From Clostridium sp. chh4-2 (GTDB lineage: Bacteria; Bacillota; Clostridia; Lachnospirales; Lachnospiraceae), in assembly GCF_002899675.1 (NCBI RefSeq), contig NZ_PKUU01000023.1, forward strand, positions 1 to 64,000: a DNA stretch of 64,000 nucleotides. The letters are read 5' to 3'. Within the stretch, counting starts at the first letter, position 1, and every line of letters begins with the position of its first letter. A model generated the notes under the pieces. The model was not told where the DNA came from. It worked only from the letters and a program-made list of their open reading frames with translations, and searched no databases. The translations under genes were made by a program, and so were the position numbers. This document shows positions 24,797 to 32,280 of this stretch, one piece after another.

Positions 24797-26533
24797 TTAT
24801 TTGGAAAACGTACCGTCTTTATAGAATGTATATTTTTCCTGCTTCCCATTAATCTGGAACGTAAATGTGCCTAACTGCATTCTCCCGTCAGGATCAAAAT
24901 AATATCCTTTTTTCGCCGCTTCATCCACGATCCACAGTCCAAGCTTCATCTTGCCGTCCTCTCCCAGATAATATTGGGAGCCGCCGTCCTGGAGCCATCC
25001 GGTCCGGTAGGAGCCGTCTAAATTACAGTAGTACCAGTCATTGCCCGACTGAACCCATCCGGCCGCGCCTGCGCCTGCCGCCTGGTTTTTAAATGGGTTG
25101 ACATCAAACAGTTCTTTCGCATTATTGCCATCCAGATCACAGCTGTATAACGGAGTCCACTCATTCGCCTGGCTGGTGCTGTTCATATAAATCTTTCCGT
25201 TAATGATATTGTACCAATCCAGCACATAAGGCAATGTCTTCTGATTGGAACCGTCCATATCCATTACACACAGATTTCCCATATTGATTCCCGAAATGTA
25301 ATAAATCTTATCGCGGTATATATTCATCTTCATATATCCGCTGTTATTGGCCGGTACAAGTTCCAGCAAATCGGTGCCGTCCAGGTTGACGCGGCCAATA
25401 TACTGGGGAACATTTACATTTTCAGGCGCTGTGATAAAATAGATATATCCTTTTGCCATCAAAAATTCATGGCATACCACACCCGGCACCAGATAGGTCA
25501 CCTCGCTGCCGTCCAGCTTACAGCGGTAAATGCCGTCAGACTGCTGATAATAAAGGTAATCTCCCACCACATTCGGAGAAATCCGGCGCGTCACCTTATC
25601 CGGTGGAATGTGGGCAATAATCCGGCTGGTTCCGCTCTGCTCATCAAATACACAGATATCAGATCCATAAGCCGGGCCGCCTCCATACAGATAATAAAGC
25701 TTTCCATCCACAATAGTCTCAAAACTGCATCCTGAATCCTCCGCTGTAAACTGCAGATCCGTCAGTTTTTGTTTTTCAGACCCATCTGTCTTGATCTTAA
25801 ACAGGTTGTTATCCTCTTCCCCGCTGTAATAAATCCAGTCTCCAATCAGGTGAAGATCCTTTACCGGCTCGTCCAAAAGCCTTGTCATATCACTTCCATC
25901 CAATTTAAATGAATACAGTCTGGAATTATCATAGGAATTTCTATAATAAATGCGCTGGCCATCAAAGACCATCCGTCCAAAGCAGTGTTCATTGCCCACT
26001 GTATTCCCCTCATTAATAGATCCCTGCGGATCCTGGGGTTCTTTCTCTATAGCCATAACAGCTTCTGTTTCCTCTGCCGCAGTGCTTTCCTCTGTCTCGC
26101 CTTCCGTTGTCTCTTCGGCAGTACTTTCCGTTTCTTCTGCGGAGGACTCCTTCTCAGTTTCTATGCCTGCTAAATCGGTTATACCTTTTACAGACTCCGA
26201 ATTCTTTTTCATCTGCAGCACGGTAATCACGCCAACAGTTACCGCACATGTTACCAGAAATACTAAAATCAGCGCCAGAATCCATGGAAATTTCTTTTTT
26301 CTCTTCTTAGGCTGCACCGGCGGTTGTACCGGCCGTACCGGCGGCTGTACTGGCTGCACCGGCGGTGGGGCCTGAGTTCTCTGTATCGGCGGAATCCCCT
26401 GGGGATTCGGTACCTGGTTCCTATTCTGATTTACAGCAGGCTGCGGCTTATCAGCAGCCATTCGCAGTCCACATTTTGGACAAAATGAAGCCTCATCCTT
26501 CATCTGCCATCCACATCGCGTACAAGTTTTCAT
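24797..26533 (-). CDS. Zinc-ribbon membrane protein with propeller-like and cell-wall-binding repeats
   Basis: A 578-aa protein. It has an N-terminal zinc ribbon (CTRCGW ... CPKCG), a Pro/Gln-rich stretch, and one membrane helix at about residues 83-105. A Glu/Thr-rich linker follows, then an extracellular domain of repeated YYxN/LDGSD-type blades (IYYRNSYDNSRLYSFKLDGSD, IYRCKLDGSEVTYL) of the DUF5050 kind. The C-terminus has aromatic cell-wall-binding-like repeats (GWVQSGNDWYYCNLDGSYRTGW). It is probably a surface sensor or binding protein; the ligand is unknown. AGAGGA precedes the ATG. Confidence 0.75.
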   Translation of the reverse strand: MKTCTRCGWQMKDEASFCPKCGLRMAADKPQPAVNQNRNQVPNPQGIPPIQRTQAPPPVQPVQPPVRPVQPPVQPKKRKKKFPWILALILVFLVTCAVTVGVITVLQMKKNSESVKGITDLAGIETEKESSAEETESTAEETTEGETEESTAAEETEAVMAIEKEPQDPQGSINEGNTVGNEHCFGRMVFDGQRIYYRNSYDNSRLYSFKLDGSDMTRLLDEPVKDLHLIGDWIYYSGEEDNNLFKIKTDGSEKQKLTDLQFTAEDSGCSFETIVDGKLYYLYGGGPAYGSDICVFDEQSGTSRIIAHIPPDKVTRRISPNVVGDYLYYQQSDGIYRCKLDGSEVTYLVPGVVCHEFLMAKGYIYFITAPENVNVPQYIGRVNLDGTDLLELVPANNSGYMKMNIYRDKIYYISGINMGNLCVMDMDGSNQKTLPYVLDWYNIINGKIYMNSTSQANEWTPLYSCDLDGNNAKELFDVNPFKNQAAGAGAAGWVQSGNDWYYCNLDGSYRTGWLQDGGSQYYLGEDGKMKLGLWIVDEAAKKGYYFDPDGRMQLGTFTFQINGKQEKYTFYKDGTFSK

Positions 26534-26789
26534 ACTCTTATCCTCTGTCCCTTTTATTATAGTTACATCTTATCCTCAATTTTACTGTCGCAATTGAATC
26601 TTGTCAACCAACGAGAGGAGATATGGACATTTTTATGTAAGTGTGAAAGGAGACACCAAAAAAGGGAGCGGTGCGCCCCTTAACGGATGCGGCCTCCCAT
26701 CTCCCTCTTTCCGGCTGTTTCTTCCAGCCTTATTGAATAAAAACATCTTGCTGAATCGACAAAATAAAATTAAAAGTCCCAAAATAAAG

Positions 26790-27527
26790 TCAGTAAAACA
26801 TAACCCGGTTCTTTCCGCGGCATTTTGAGCTGTACAAGGCTTTGTCTGCTTTTTGCAGCAGTTCGCCGAATGTCTTTCCATCGTCCGGATAAACGGCAAT
26901 GCCGATACTGGCTGATAAATGTTGGCCCGCTTCTCCAAGCTCCAGGTTCCGGCAGATTGCAGCGGCTCTGTTTGAAATGTCTTCTCTGCCGTTGGTATGG
27001 CGCAGATAGGCCAGAAATTCGTCACCGCCAAAACGGCCCACCACCGAATTCTCATCTTCCAATATTATCAAACGGGCAGCCAGTTCTGTTAAAACCTTGT
27101 CTCCGAAACTATGTCCATAGGTATCGTTCACCTGCTTAAAATCATCCATATCCAAAAAACAAAGAGCGCCCTGTTCACAAGGCTCTTGTTTTAGAATCTC
27201 TTCAATTTTCTGAATCACGCCTGTCCGGTTCATGACTCCTGTCAATGGATCGATCTTCATCTGGCGTTCCACATCTTCCAATTTCCTCGCAATGTGTCTA
27301 TTTTCCTGCTCACAGCATTCCAGTATGCACCTCAGCTCTTTCATGGCGGATTGGTTAAAGCAGCACCACGCATCATCCTCCCACACTTCTGTTATACGCG
27401 GTCCCCATTTCTCTTCCACCAGCAATGTACATGCTTCTGTATTTCCCTTTTGCATCAAATCTTCAAGCCAGGAATAATCTATTTTTTTGTCCTTATCAAT
27501 AATTACAACGGTTTTCTTCCTGTCCAT
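26790..27527 (-). CDS. Diguanylate cyclase (GGDEF)
   Basis: A 245-aa cytoplasmic protein. An N-terminal region of about 95 residues that I do not recognise ends in a coiled coil (ECCEQENRHIARKLEDVERQM). The GGDEF domain follows with the catalytic RFGGDEF, the DPLTGVMNR start and FLDMDDFKQVND metal site. The RxxD inhibitory site is not evident. It should make cyclic di-GMP. GGGAG lies four bases before the ATG. The region 26534-26789 before the next gene contains inverted repeats of the GGGAG/CTCCC kind but no gene. Confidence 0.88.
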   Translation of the reverse strand: MDRKKTVVIIDKDKKIDYSWLEDLMQKGNTEACTLLVEEKWGPRITEVWEDDAWCCFNQSAMKELRCILECCEQENRHIARKLEDVERQMKIDPLTGVMNRTGVIQKIEEILKQEPCEQGALCFLDMDDFKQVNDTYGHSFGDKVLTELAARLIILEDENSVVGRFGGDEFLAYLRHTNGREDISNRAAAICRNLELGEAGQHLSASIGIAVYPDDGKTFGELLQKADKALYSSKCRGKNRVMFY

Positions 27528-27650
27528 TTTTCTCCCATTAATTATTCTGTATGCACATTCTGTTTATCTAGCTAATTATAACATAAAGTGAATATCGATA
27601 CAATATAGATACCAAAATAAACACTAGGAAAATAACCGGAGGTCGCACGA

Positions 27651-28013
27651 GTGGAAATTAATTATCAAGAAATTGGGAAACGAATCCGGCTGGCTCGGAT
27701 GAATAAAAACTATACTCAGGATATGCTGGCAGAGCTTGTCAATCTCTCCACACCTCATATGAGTCACATTGAATCAGGAAAAACAAAATTGAGCCTGCCC
27801 ACCTTAGTGCGTATCGCCAATGCGCTTAGCTGTACGGTGGACCAACTGCTGTGTGACAGCCTGGAAAATGCCAAGGTCCTTTTTGAAAATGAAATCCTTC
27901 TGGAAACAGAAGACTGTACGGAAGAAGAGATCAGAATTATCACCGATATGATCAAAGCACTGAAAAAGAGCCTGCGAAAAAGAAATGTAAAATCGAAATG
28001 TCATTATGAATAA
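27651..28013 (+). CDS. XRE family transcriptional regulator
   Basis: A 120-aa DNA-binding protein with a Cro/C1 helix-turn-helix at about residues 7-62 (IGKRIRLARMNKNYTQDMLAE ... SHIESGKTKLSLPTLVRIANAL). A short C-terminal part ends in a basic tail. It starts at GTG with GGAGG eight bases upstream. It is divergent from the diguanylate cyclase gene and convergent with cspA, with which it shares a terminator. Confidence 0.9.
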   Translation: MEINYQEIGKRIRLARMNKNYTQDMLAELVNLSTPHMSHIESGKTKLSLPTLVRIANALSCTVDQLLCDSLENAKVLFENEILLETEDCTEEEIRIITDMIKALKKSLRKRNVKSKCHYE

Positions 28014-28026
28014 TTAAAAAGCAATA

Positions 28027-28061
28027 GAAAAAAGAGCTGCTCTGAGAGCAGCTCTTCTATT
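28027..28061. terminator. Shared terminator of XRE gene and cspA
   Basis: AAGAGCTGCT / AGCAGCTCTT (28032-28056) is a perfect 10-bp stem with a five-base loop between the two convergent genes. A-runs on the left give a T-run for the minus strand. Confidence 0.85.
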
Positions 28062-28068
28062 ATCAGAA

Positions 28069-28272
28069 TTAAGCTAATGATACGTTAACAGCCTGGATTC
28101 CTCTGTTTCCTTCAGCGGTATCGAAAGTAACTTTCTGTCCGTCTTCCAGAGTCTTGTAGCCGTCAGCTACGATTCCTGAAAAATGTACGAAGATTTCTTC
28201 GCCTGTAGCGTCATCTGTAATAAATCCGTATCCCTTTGTTCCGTTAAACCATTTAACTGTACCGTTTCTCAT
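28069..28272 (-). CDS. Cold-shock protein, CspA family
   Basis: A 67-aa single OB-fold RNA chaperone. The RNP motifs KGYGFI and IFVHFS are visible. GGAGG lies eight bases before the ATG. A leader of about 130 nt precedes it and holds a long hairpin with a T-run, which suggests control by transcript folding, as is known for cold-shock genes. Confidence 0.95.
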   Translation of the reverse strand: MRNGTVKWFNGTKGYGFITDDATGEEIFVHFSGIVADGYKTLEDGQKVTFDTAEGNRGIQAVNVSLA

Positions 28273-28316
28273 TGTTTGGTACCTCCTAATTATAATTTTT
28301 GTATTTCTCTTGAAAC

Positions 28317-28375
28317 AAAAAAATCACATATTTTTGTAAATCATCAATTGCATAATGACTTACAAAAATATGTGA
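28317..28375 (-). promoter_or_regulatory. Hairpin with T-run in the csp leader (putative attenuator)
   Basis: On the minus strand TCACATATTTTTGTAA pairs perfectly with TTACAAAAATATGTGA (28324-28339 and 28360-28375) and is followed by seven T (28317-28323). It looks like an intrinsic terminator placed between promoter and gene. An A/T-only stem would be temperature-sensitive. Confidence 0.6.
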
Positions 28376-28404
28376 ATCAAAAGCTCATATCAAAATACAT
28401 TTAT

Positions 28405-28433
28405 AATATAGCATCCGAACCGGGAAATGTCAA
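28405..28433 (-). promoter_or_regulatory. csp promoter
   Basis: On the minus strand TTGACA (28428-28433) and TATATT (28405-28410) are 17 bases apart. Confidence 0.75.
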
Positions 28434-28469
28434 GCAATTTTATGAAAAAAAAATCAAGAAAGAATCACG

Positions 28470-28549
28470 CTTGCGGGATTCTCCGCCTGCGGCGGGTCGC
28501 GTAAACGACATTATACCTCACCGCCGCAGTGCGACCCTGCCCGGAGGGC
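28470..28549. other. GC-rich structured island between rplL and csp
   Basis: An 80-bp GC-rich stretch in AT-rich surroundings. CTCCG/CGGAG encloses GGGTCGC/GCGACCC, while CTGCGGCG/CGCCGCAG offers a competing or pseudoknotted pairing. It is non-coding and may be a REP-like element. Confidence 0.4.
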
Positions 28550-28625
28550 TTTTTTATATCATAGGAGCACTTTCCTATGATATAAAAAATCCCCATGAGT
28601 TCTGCACAACGCAGCTCATGGGGAT
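28550..28625 (-). terminator. Two hairpins ending the ribosomal protein operon
   Basis: On the minus strand ATCCCCATGAG/CTCATGGGGAT (28589-28625) is followed by a run of six T, a standard terminator 16 bases after the rplL stop. A second perfect palindrome of 17-base arms (28550-28566/28573-28589, TCATAGGA core) follows directly, sharing the T-run. rpoB does not follow. Confidence 0.85.
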
Positions 28626-28640
28626 GAAAAGGATCCAAAA

Positions 28641-29012
28641 TTACTTTAATGTAACTTTTGCGCCTTCTGCTTCTAAGGAAGCTTTGATCTGCTCTGCTTC
28701 TTCTTTAGAAGCGCCAGCTTTAACTACCTTTGGAGCACCGTCAACTACTTCTTTAGCTTCTTTTAAGCCTAAGCCGGTAGCTTCACGAACAACTTTGATA
28801 ACTTTAACTTTGTTAGGACCAACTTCTGTTAATTCTACGTCGAATTCAGTCTTCTCTTCTGCTGCTTCTGCTGGGCCTGCTGCTGCTACAACAACACCTG
28901 CTGCTGCAGATACACCAAATTCTTCTTCACATGCTTTTACTAATTCATTTAATTCTAATACAGATAATTCTTTGATAGCTTCGATAAATTCAGCTGTAGT
29001 TAATTTTGCCAT
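28641..29012 (-). CDS. rplL: 50S ribosomal protein L7/L12
   Basis: A 123-aa stalk protein that recruits translation factors. It has an N-terminal dimerisation helix region (LTTAEFIEAIKELSVLELNEL), an Ala-rich hinge, and a C-terminal factor-binding domain (NKVKVIKVVREATGLGLKEAK). GGAGG precedes the ATG. It is the last gene of the operon here. Confidence 0.97.
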   Translation of the reverse strand: MAKLTTAEFIEAIKELSVLELNELVKACEEEFGVSAAAGVVVAAAGPAEAAEEKTEFDVELTEVGPNKVKVIKVVREATGLGLKEAKEVVDGAPKVVKAGASKEEAEQIKASLEAEGAKVTLK

Positions 29013-29104
29013 TTTAATATACCTCCGTTTTATTCTTTCTTTATAATTTTCGTTCCGGCCTGTGCCGGTATTATGCGGATATCCGCTTCATGTCTGACAT
29101 GAAA

Positions 29105-29599
29105 TTATGCTTCTGCGCCCTGAGATTCTGCGATCTGGTTAAGCACACGAGCAAAGTTGGTAATTGGGGACTGCATGCTTCCAAGCAATCTGCCAAGAAG
29201 TTCTTCTCTTGACGGGATGCTGGAAATAGCCTTCATACCTTCTGCGTCGTAGTAAGTTCCTTCAACAACGCCGCCTTTGATTTCCAACTTGTCTGCTTTT
29301 TTAGCAAATGCTGCAAGAATTCTTGCTGGAGCAGTTGCATCTGTCTTAGATACAGCCAATGCTGTAGGTCCTTCAAGAACAGCATCTAAAGCAGAGAAAG
29401 CAGTTCCTTCAGCAGCACGGTGAATCATGGTATTCTTATATACTTTATATACGATACCTGCTTCTCTTAACTGTTTACGCAATTCTGTATCCTGCGCTAC
29501 AGTTAAACCACGGTAGTCAACAACTACTGCAGTCTGTGCTCCGTCGAATAATTCTGCGATTTCTGTAATAACTGGCTGTTTTAATTCAACTTTTGCCAT
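29105..29599 (-). CDS. rplJ: 50S ribosomal protein L10
   Basis: A 164-aa protein that anchors the L7/L12 stalk and is the autoregulator of this operon. The start at 29599 (MAKVELKQPV) has GGAGG ten bases upstream; a longer frame to 29683 would run into the leader. The family segment VVDYRGLTVAQDTELRKQLR is visible, and the C-terminal helix that binds L12 dimers is present. Confidence 0.96.
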   Translation of the reverse strand: MAKVELKQPVITEIAELFDGAQTAVVVDYRGLTVAQDTELRKQLREAGIVYKVYKNTMIHRAAEGTAFSALDAVLEGPTALAVSKTDATAPARILAAFAKKADKLEIKGGVVEGTYYDAEGMKAISSIPSREELLGRLLGSMQSPITNFARVLNQIAESQGAEA

Positions 29600-29661
29600 A
29601 ACTGGTTTACCTCCTGTTTTATTTTTCCGGAAATGCATCCGGTCTGGAAAGTAATTAACCG

Positions 29662-29835
29662 CGAAAAAAGCCTCCCTGCACAAGACAGGGAGGCCACATC
29701 AATCTCTACATACCCGTATCTGATACGGATTTTACTGAGTTTCTGTCCACTTCAGAGCGATCTGAAGTTATCCTCGGCAGGCGTTATCACCTTATACCTT
29801 ACGGTACCTGCTGTCTTCGGCAGTCAATACTTGCA
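29662..29835 (-). ncRNA. L10 leader with attenuator
   Basis: The 280-nt gap before rplJ carries the L10-binding leader (CGCCTGCCGAGGATAA as in known L10 leaders) with several stems, for example ACTTCAGA/TCTGAAGT and CCGTATC/GATACGG. It ends in a terminator hairpin GCCTCCCTG/CAGGGAGGC followed by six T (29667-29692 on the minus strand). L10-L12 binding is expected to set read-through into rplJ-rplL. Confidence 0.85.
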
Positions 29836-29879
29836 TATATTAACATGATATATTATCAATGTCAACCAAAAATTCAAAA

Positions 29880-30575
29880 TTAGTTTGTTAATTTTGCCAC
29901 GTTAAGTTTTACACCAGGTCCCATTGTGGAAGTAAGTGTAACGCTCTTTAAGTAAGCACCTTTAACTGTACTTGGTTTTGCTTTCATGATTGCATCAACA
30001 AGCGTCTGGAAGTTGTCCGCTAATTGTTCTTCTGTGAAAGAAGCTTTTCCTACTGGCACGTGGATAATGTTTGTTTTATCAAGTCTGTACTCAATCTTAC
30101 CAGCTTTGATATCGTTGATTGCTTTTGTTACATCCATAGTAACTGTACCAGCTTTTGGGTTTGGCATTAAGCCCTTAGGTCCGAGTACACGTCCTAAACG
30201 GCCTACAACGCCCATCATGTCTGGTGTAGCAACAACTACGTCAAAATCAAGCCATCCTTCGTTCTGGATCTTCGGAATTAATTCCTCTGCTCCTACGAAA
30301 TCTGCGCCTGCTGCCTGAGCCTCATCAGCTTTCGGTCCCTTAGCAAATACTAAAATTCTAACAGTTTTTCCAGTTCCGTGAGGTAATACAACCGCTCCAC
30401 GGATCTGCTGATCAGCGTGACGTCCATCACAACCGGTTCTGATATGAGCTTCGATAGTTTCATCAAATTTTGCAACAGCAGCTTTCTTTACTAATGAGAT
30501 AGCTTCTGTTGTATCATAAAGAGTAGCGCGGTCTACTAATTTAGCAGCCTCTACGTATCTTTTTCCTCTTTTCAT
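29880..30575 (-). CDS. rplA: 50S ribosomal protein L1
   Basis: A 231-aa protein of the mobile L1 stalk, also a translational repressor of the L11 operon in many bacteria. The N-terminus MKRGKRYVEAAKLVDR and the segment GRLGRVLGPKGLMPNPKAGTV are family hallmarks. AGGAGG is upstream. It follows rplK by 75 bp; a 28-nt element in that gap also occurs before rplK. Confidence 0.97.
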   Translation of the reverse strand: MKRGKRYVEAAKLVDRATLYDTTEAISLVKKAAVAKFDETIEAHIRTGCDGRHADQQIRGAVVLPHGTGKTVRILVFAKGPKADEAQAAGADFVGAEELIPKIQNEGWLDFDVVVATPDMMGVVGRLGRVLGPKGLMPNPKAGTVTMDVTKAINDIKAGKIEYRLDKTNIIHVPVGKASFTEEQLADNFQTLVDAIMKAKPSTVKGAYLKSVTLTSTMGPGVKLNVAKLTN

Positions 30576-30591
30576 TATAAATAACCTCCTA

Positions 30592-30619
30592 GTGGTATTG
30601 TCGGGGATGTCCCTCCCAC
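30592..30619 (-). promoter_or_regulatory. 28-nt leader element before rplA
   Basis: GTGGGAGGGACATCCCCGAC... ending in ATACCAC on the minus strand; the same 28 bases with one change precede rplK. GTGG/CCAC and GGGA/TCCC pairings make a small hairpin. It is probably a binding site for L1 (or L11) feedback control; that role is inferred. Confidence 0.5.
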
Positions 30620-30649
30620 GTTTTTAATGTTGCAGCTAAAGTTTGATAA

Positions 30650-31075
30650 TTATTCTTCGATTGCAATTCCCATACTTCTTGCAGTACCGGAAATCATGCT
30701 GATTGCAGCTTCAATGCTTGCAGCATTTAAGTCAGGCATCTTCAGCTCTGCGATCTTCTGAACTTCTGCTTTAGAGATGGTAGCTACTTTTGTCTTGTTA
30801 GGAGTTGCAGATCCTGATTTGATCTTAGCAGCTTTCTTTAACAATACTGCAGCTGGTGGAGTTTTTGTGATAAAGCTGAAACTTCTGTCAGCATATACGG
30901 TAATAACTACTGGAATTATTAAATCACCCTGATCAGCGGTTCTTGCGTTGAATTCCTTTGTGAACTGTACAATATTAACACCATGCTGTCCAAGTGCAGG
31001 ACCAACTGGTGGTGCTGGTGTAGCCTTTCCAGCAGGGATCTGTAATTTAATATAACCTGTTACTTTCTTTGCCAT
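30650..31075 (-). CDS. rplK: 50S ribosomal protein L11
   Basis: A 141-aa protein of the GTPase-associated centre. The start at 31075 (MAKKVTGYIKLQIPAGKATP) is the family N-terminus with AGGAGG upstream; a longer frame to 31126 begins inside a leader element. PPVGPALGQHGVNI is the hallmark motif. It lies between nusG and rplA. Confidence 0.97.
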   Translation of the reverse strand: MAKKVTGYIKLQIPAGKATPAPPVGPALGQHGVNIVQFTKEFNARTADQGDLIIPVVITVYADRSFSFITKTPPAAVLLKKAAKIKSGSATPNKTKVATISKAEVQKIAELKMPDLNAASIEAAISMISGTARSMGIAIEE

Positions 31076-31098
31076 AATTAGGCACCTCCTAAATAAAT

Positions 31099-31126
31099 GT
31101 GGTATTGTCGGGGATTTCCCTCCCAC
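31099..31126 (-). promoter_or_regulatory. 28-nt leader element before rplK
   Basis: Differs at one position from the element before rplA (30592-30619). It lies about 23 bases upstream of the rplK start, at a similar distance to that seen at rplA. It is a putative ribosomal-protein feedback site. Confidence 0.5.
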
Positions 31127-31159
31127 CAGCTCTTAACCGTTAAGAGCCGATTTTTCATG

Positions 31160-31675
31160 TTACATCTTTTTCACTTCTGTGAATGCTAATTCAACCGGTG
31201 TTTCACGGCCGAACATCTCAACATTGATGGTGATGGTTCTCTTACTTTCGTTAATGCCCTTAATGGCACCAACCGTATCCTTCCATGCACCGGCAGTTAC
31301 GACCACCATATCGCCTACTTCAAAATCGATTACAATATCCGGAGTTCTGAATCCGAGATTTGCCATCTCCTCTTCTGATAACGGAACCGGCTTTGATCCA
31401 GGACCGACAAATCCAGTCACACCACGGGTATTACGCACCACATACCATGTATCATCATTCATGACCATGTTAATCAGCACATATCCGGGGAACATCTTTT
31501 TGTCCACCTTTTTCTCCACACCGTTTTTGAGTTCAGTCACTGCTTCCATCGGAACCGATACTTCCAGGATCTGATCCTGAAGCTTACGGTTTTCGATAGT
31601 CTTTTCAATATCGACTTTAACTTTGTTCTCATAGCCTGAATAGGTATGGACTACATACCACTGTGACTCTGCCAT
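31160..31675 (-). CDS. nusG: Transcription termination/antitermination factor NusG
   Basis: A 171-aa RNA polymerase-associated elongation factor that also contacts the ribosome and Rho. The NGN domain begins WYVVHTYSGYENKVK, with FPGYVLINM following. The C-terminal KOW domain has GDMVVVTAGAWKDTVGAI. AAGGTG precedes the ATG. It lies 22 bp after secE. Confidence 0.96.
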   Translation of the reverse strand: MAESQWYVVHTYSGYENKVKVDIEKTIENRKLQDQILEVSVPMEAVTELKNGVEKKVDKKMFPGYVLINMVMNDDTWYVVRNTRGVTGFVGPGSKPVPLSEEEMANLGFRTPDIVIDFEVGDMVVVTAGAWKDTVGAIKGINESKRTITINVEMFGRETPVELAFTEVKKM

Positions 31676-31697
31676 AAATTACTCACCTTTACCCTTA

Positions 31698-31901
31698 TTA
31701 AATGATAAAATTAATTCCAAGTTTGATAATGAGATCGAGAACCCCGATTACCGCGCCCAGAGCTACGGACACTGCGATTACCGCACATGTCTGTTTGTAA
31801 ATGGTTTCCTTGTCCGGCCAGACTATCTTGTTGAACTCTGCTTTTAAACCTTTAAAGAAGCTCACTTTTGGAGCTTTTTCAGCATTGCCTGATTCTCCCA
31901 T
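31698..31901 (-). CDS. secE: Preprotein translocase subunit SecE
   Basis: A 67-aa membrane subunit of the SecYEG channel. The amphipathic helix FFKGLKAEFNKIVWPDKET is followed by one membrane span at about residues 38-60. It lies 12 bp after rpmG, and an AGGAG overlaps that gene's end. Confidence 0.95.
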   Translation of the reverse strand: MGESGNAEKAPKVSFFKGLKAEFNKIVWPDKETIYKQTCAVIAVSVALGAVIGVLDLIIKLGINFII

Positions 31902-31913
31902 AGTTCACACTCC

Positions 31914-32063
31914 TTACTTGGTTTCTTTGTGTAAAGTATGTGTTTTGCAGAATCTACAATACTTCTTGGTTTCCATACGATCAGGATGCGTTTTCTTATC
32001 CTTCGTCATGTTGTAGTTACGTTGCTTACATTCTGTACATGCCAGTGTAATCTTTGTGCGCAC
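31914..32063 (-). CDS. rpmG: 50S ribosomal protein L33
   Basis: A 49-aa protein beginning at GTG (32063) with GGAGG eight bases upstream: MRTKITLACTECKQRNYN at the start, then YCRFCKTHTLHKETK. Both CxxC zinc pairs (CTEC, CRFC) are kept. It is the first gene of the rpmG-secE-nusG-rplK-rplA-rplJ-rplL run. Confidence 0.95.
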   Translation of the reverse strand: MRTKITLACTECKQRNYNMTKDKKTHPDRMETKKYCRFCKTHTLHKETK

Positions 32064-32164
32064 GACTTCCACCTCCACTTAAATTTTCGTTGTTTGTTCG
32101 GACTTTCTTTTATACATAAATTTGAGCATAAAAAAAAGACCTAAGCTCTTCCATTCGCCCAATA

Positions 32165-32193
32165 ACTATACCACACGCCGGGCTGTTCGTCAA
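32165..32193 (-). promoter_or_regulatory. rpmG-secE-nusG operon promoter
   Basis: On the minus strand TTGACG (32188-32193) and TATAGT (32165-32170) are 17 bases apart, giving a leader of about 95 nt before rpmG. Confidence 0.75.
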
Positions 32194-32280
32194 TATTTTT
32201 TTATATGTCCGGGATTTTCCTATTTTATATATATCCGGGATTGCCCGTTCCGTTTCTCCTTCCGGCATTCACAGCCGGAA

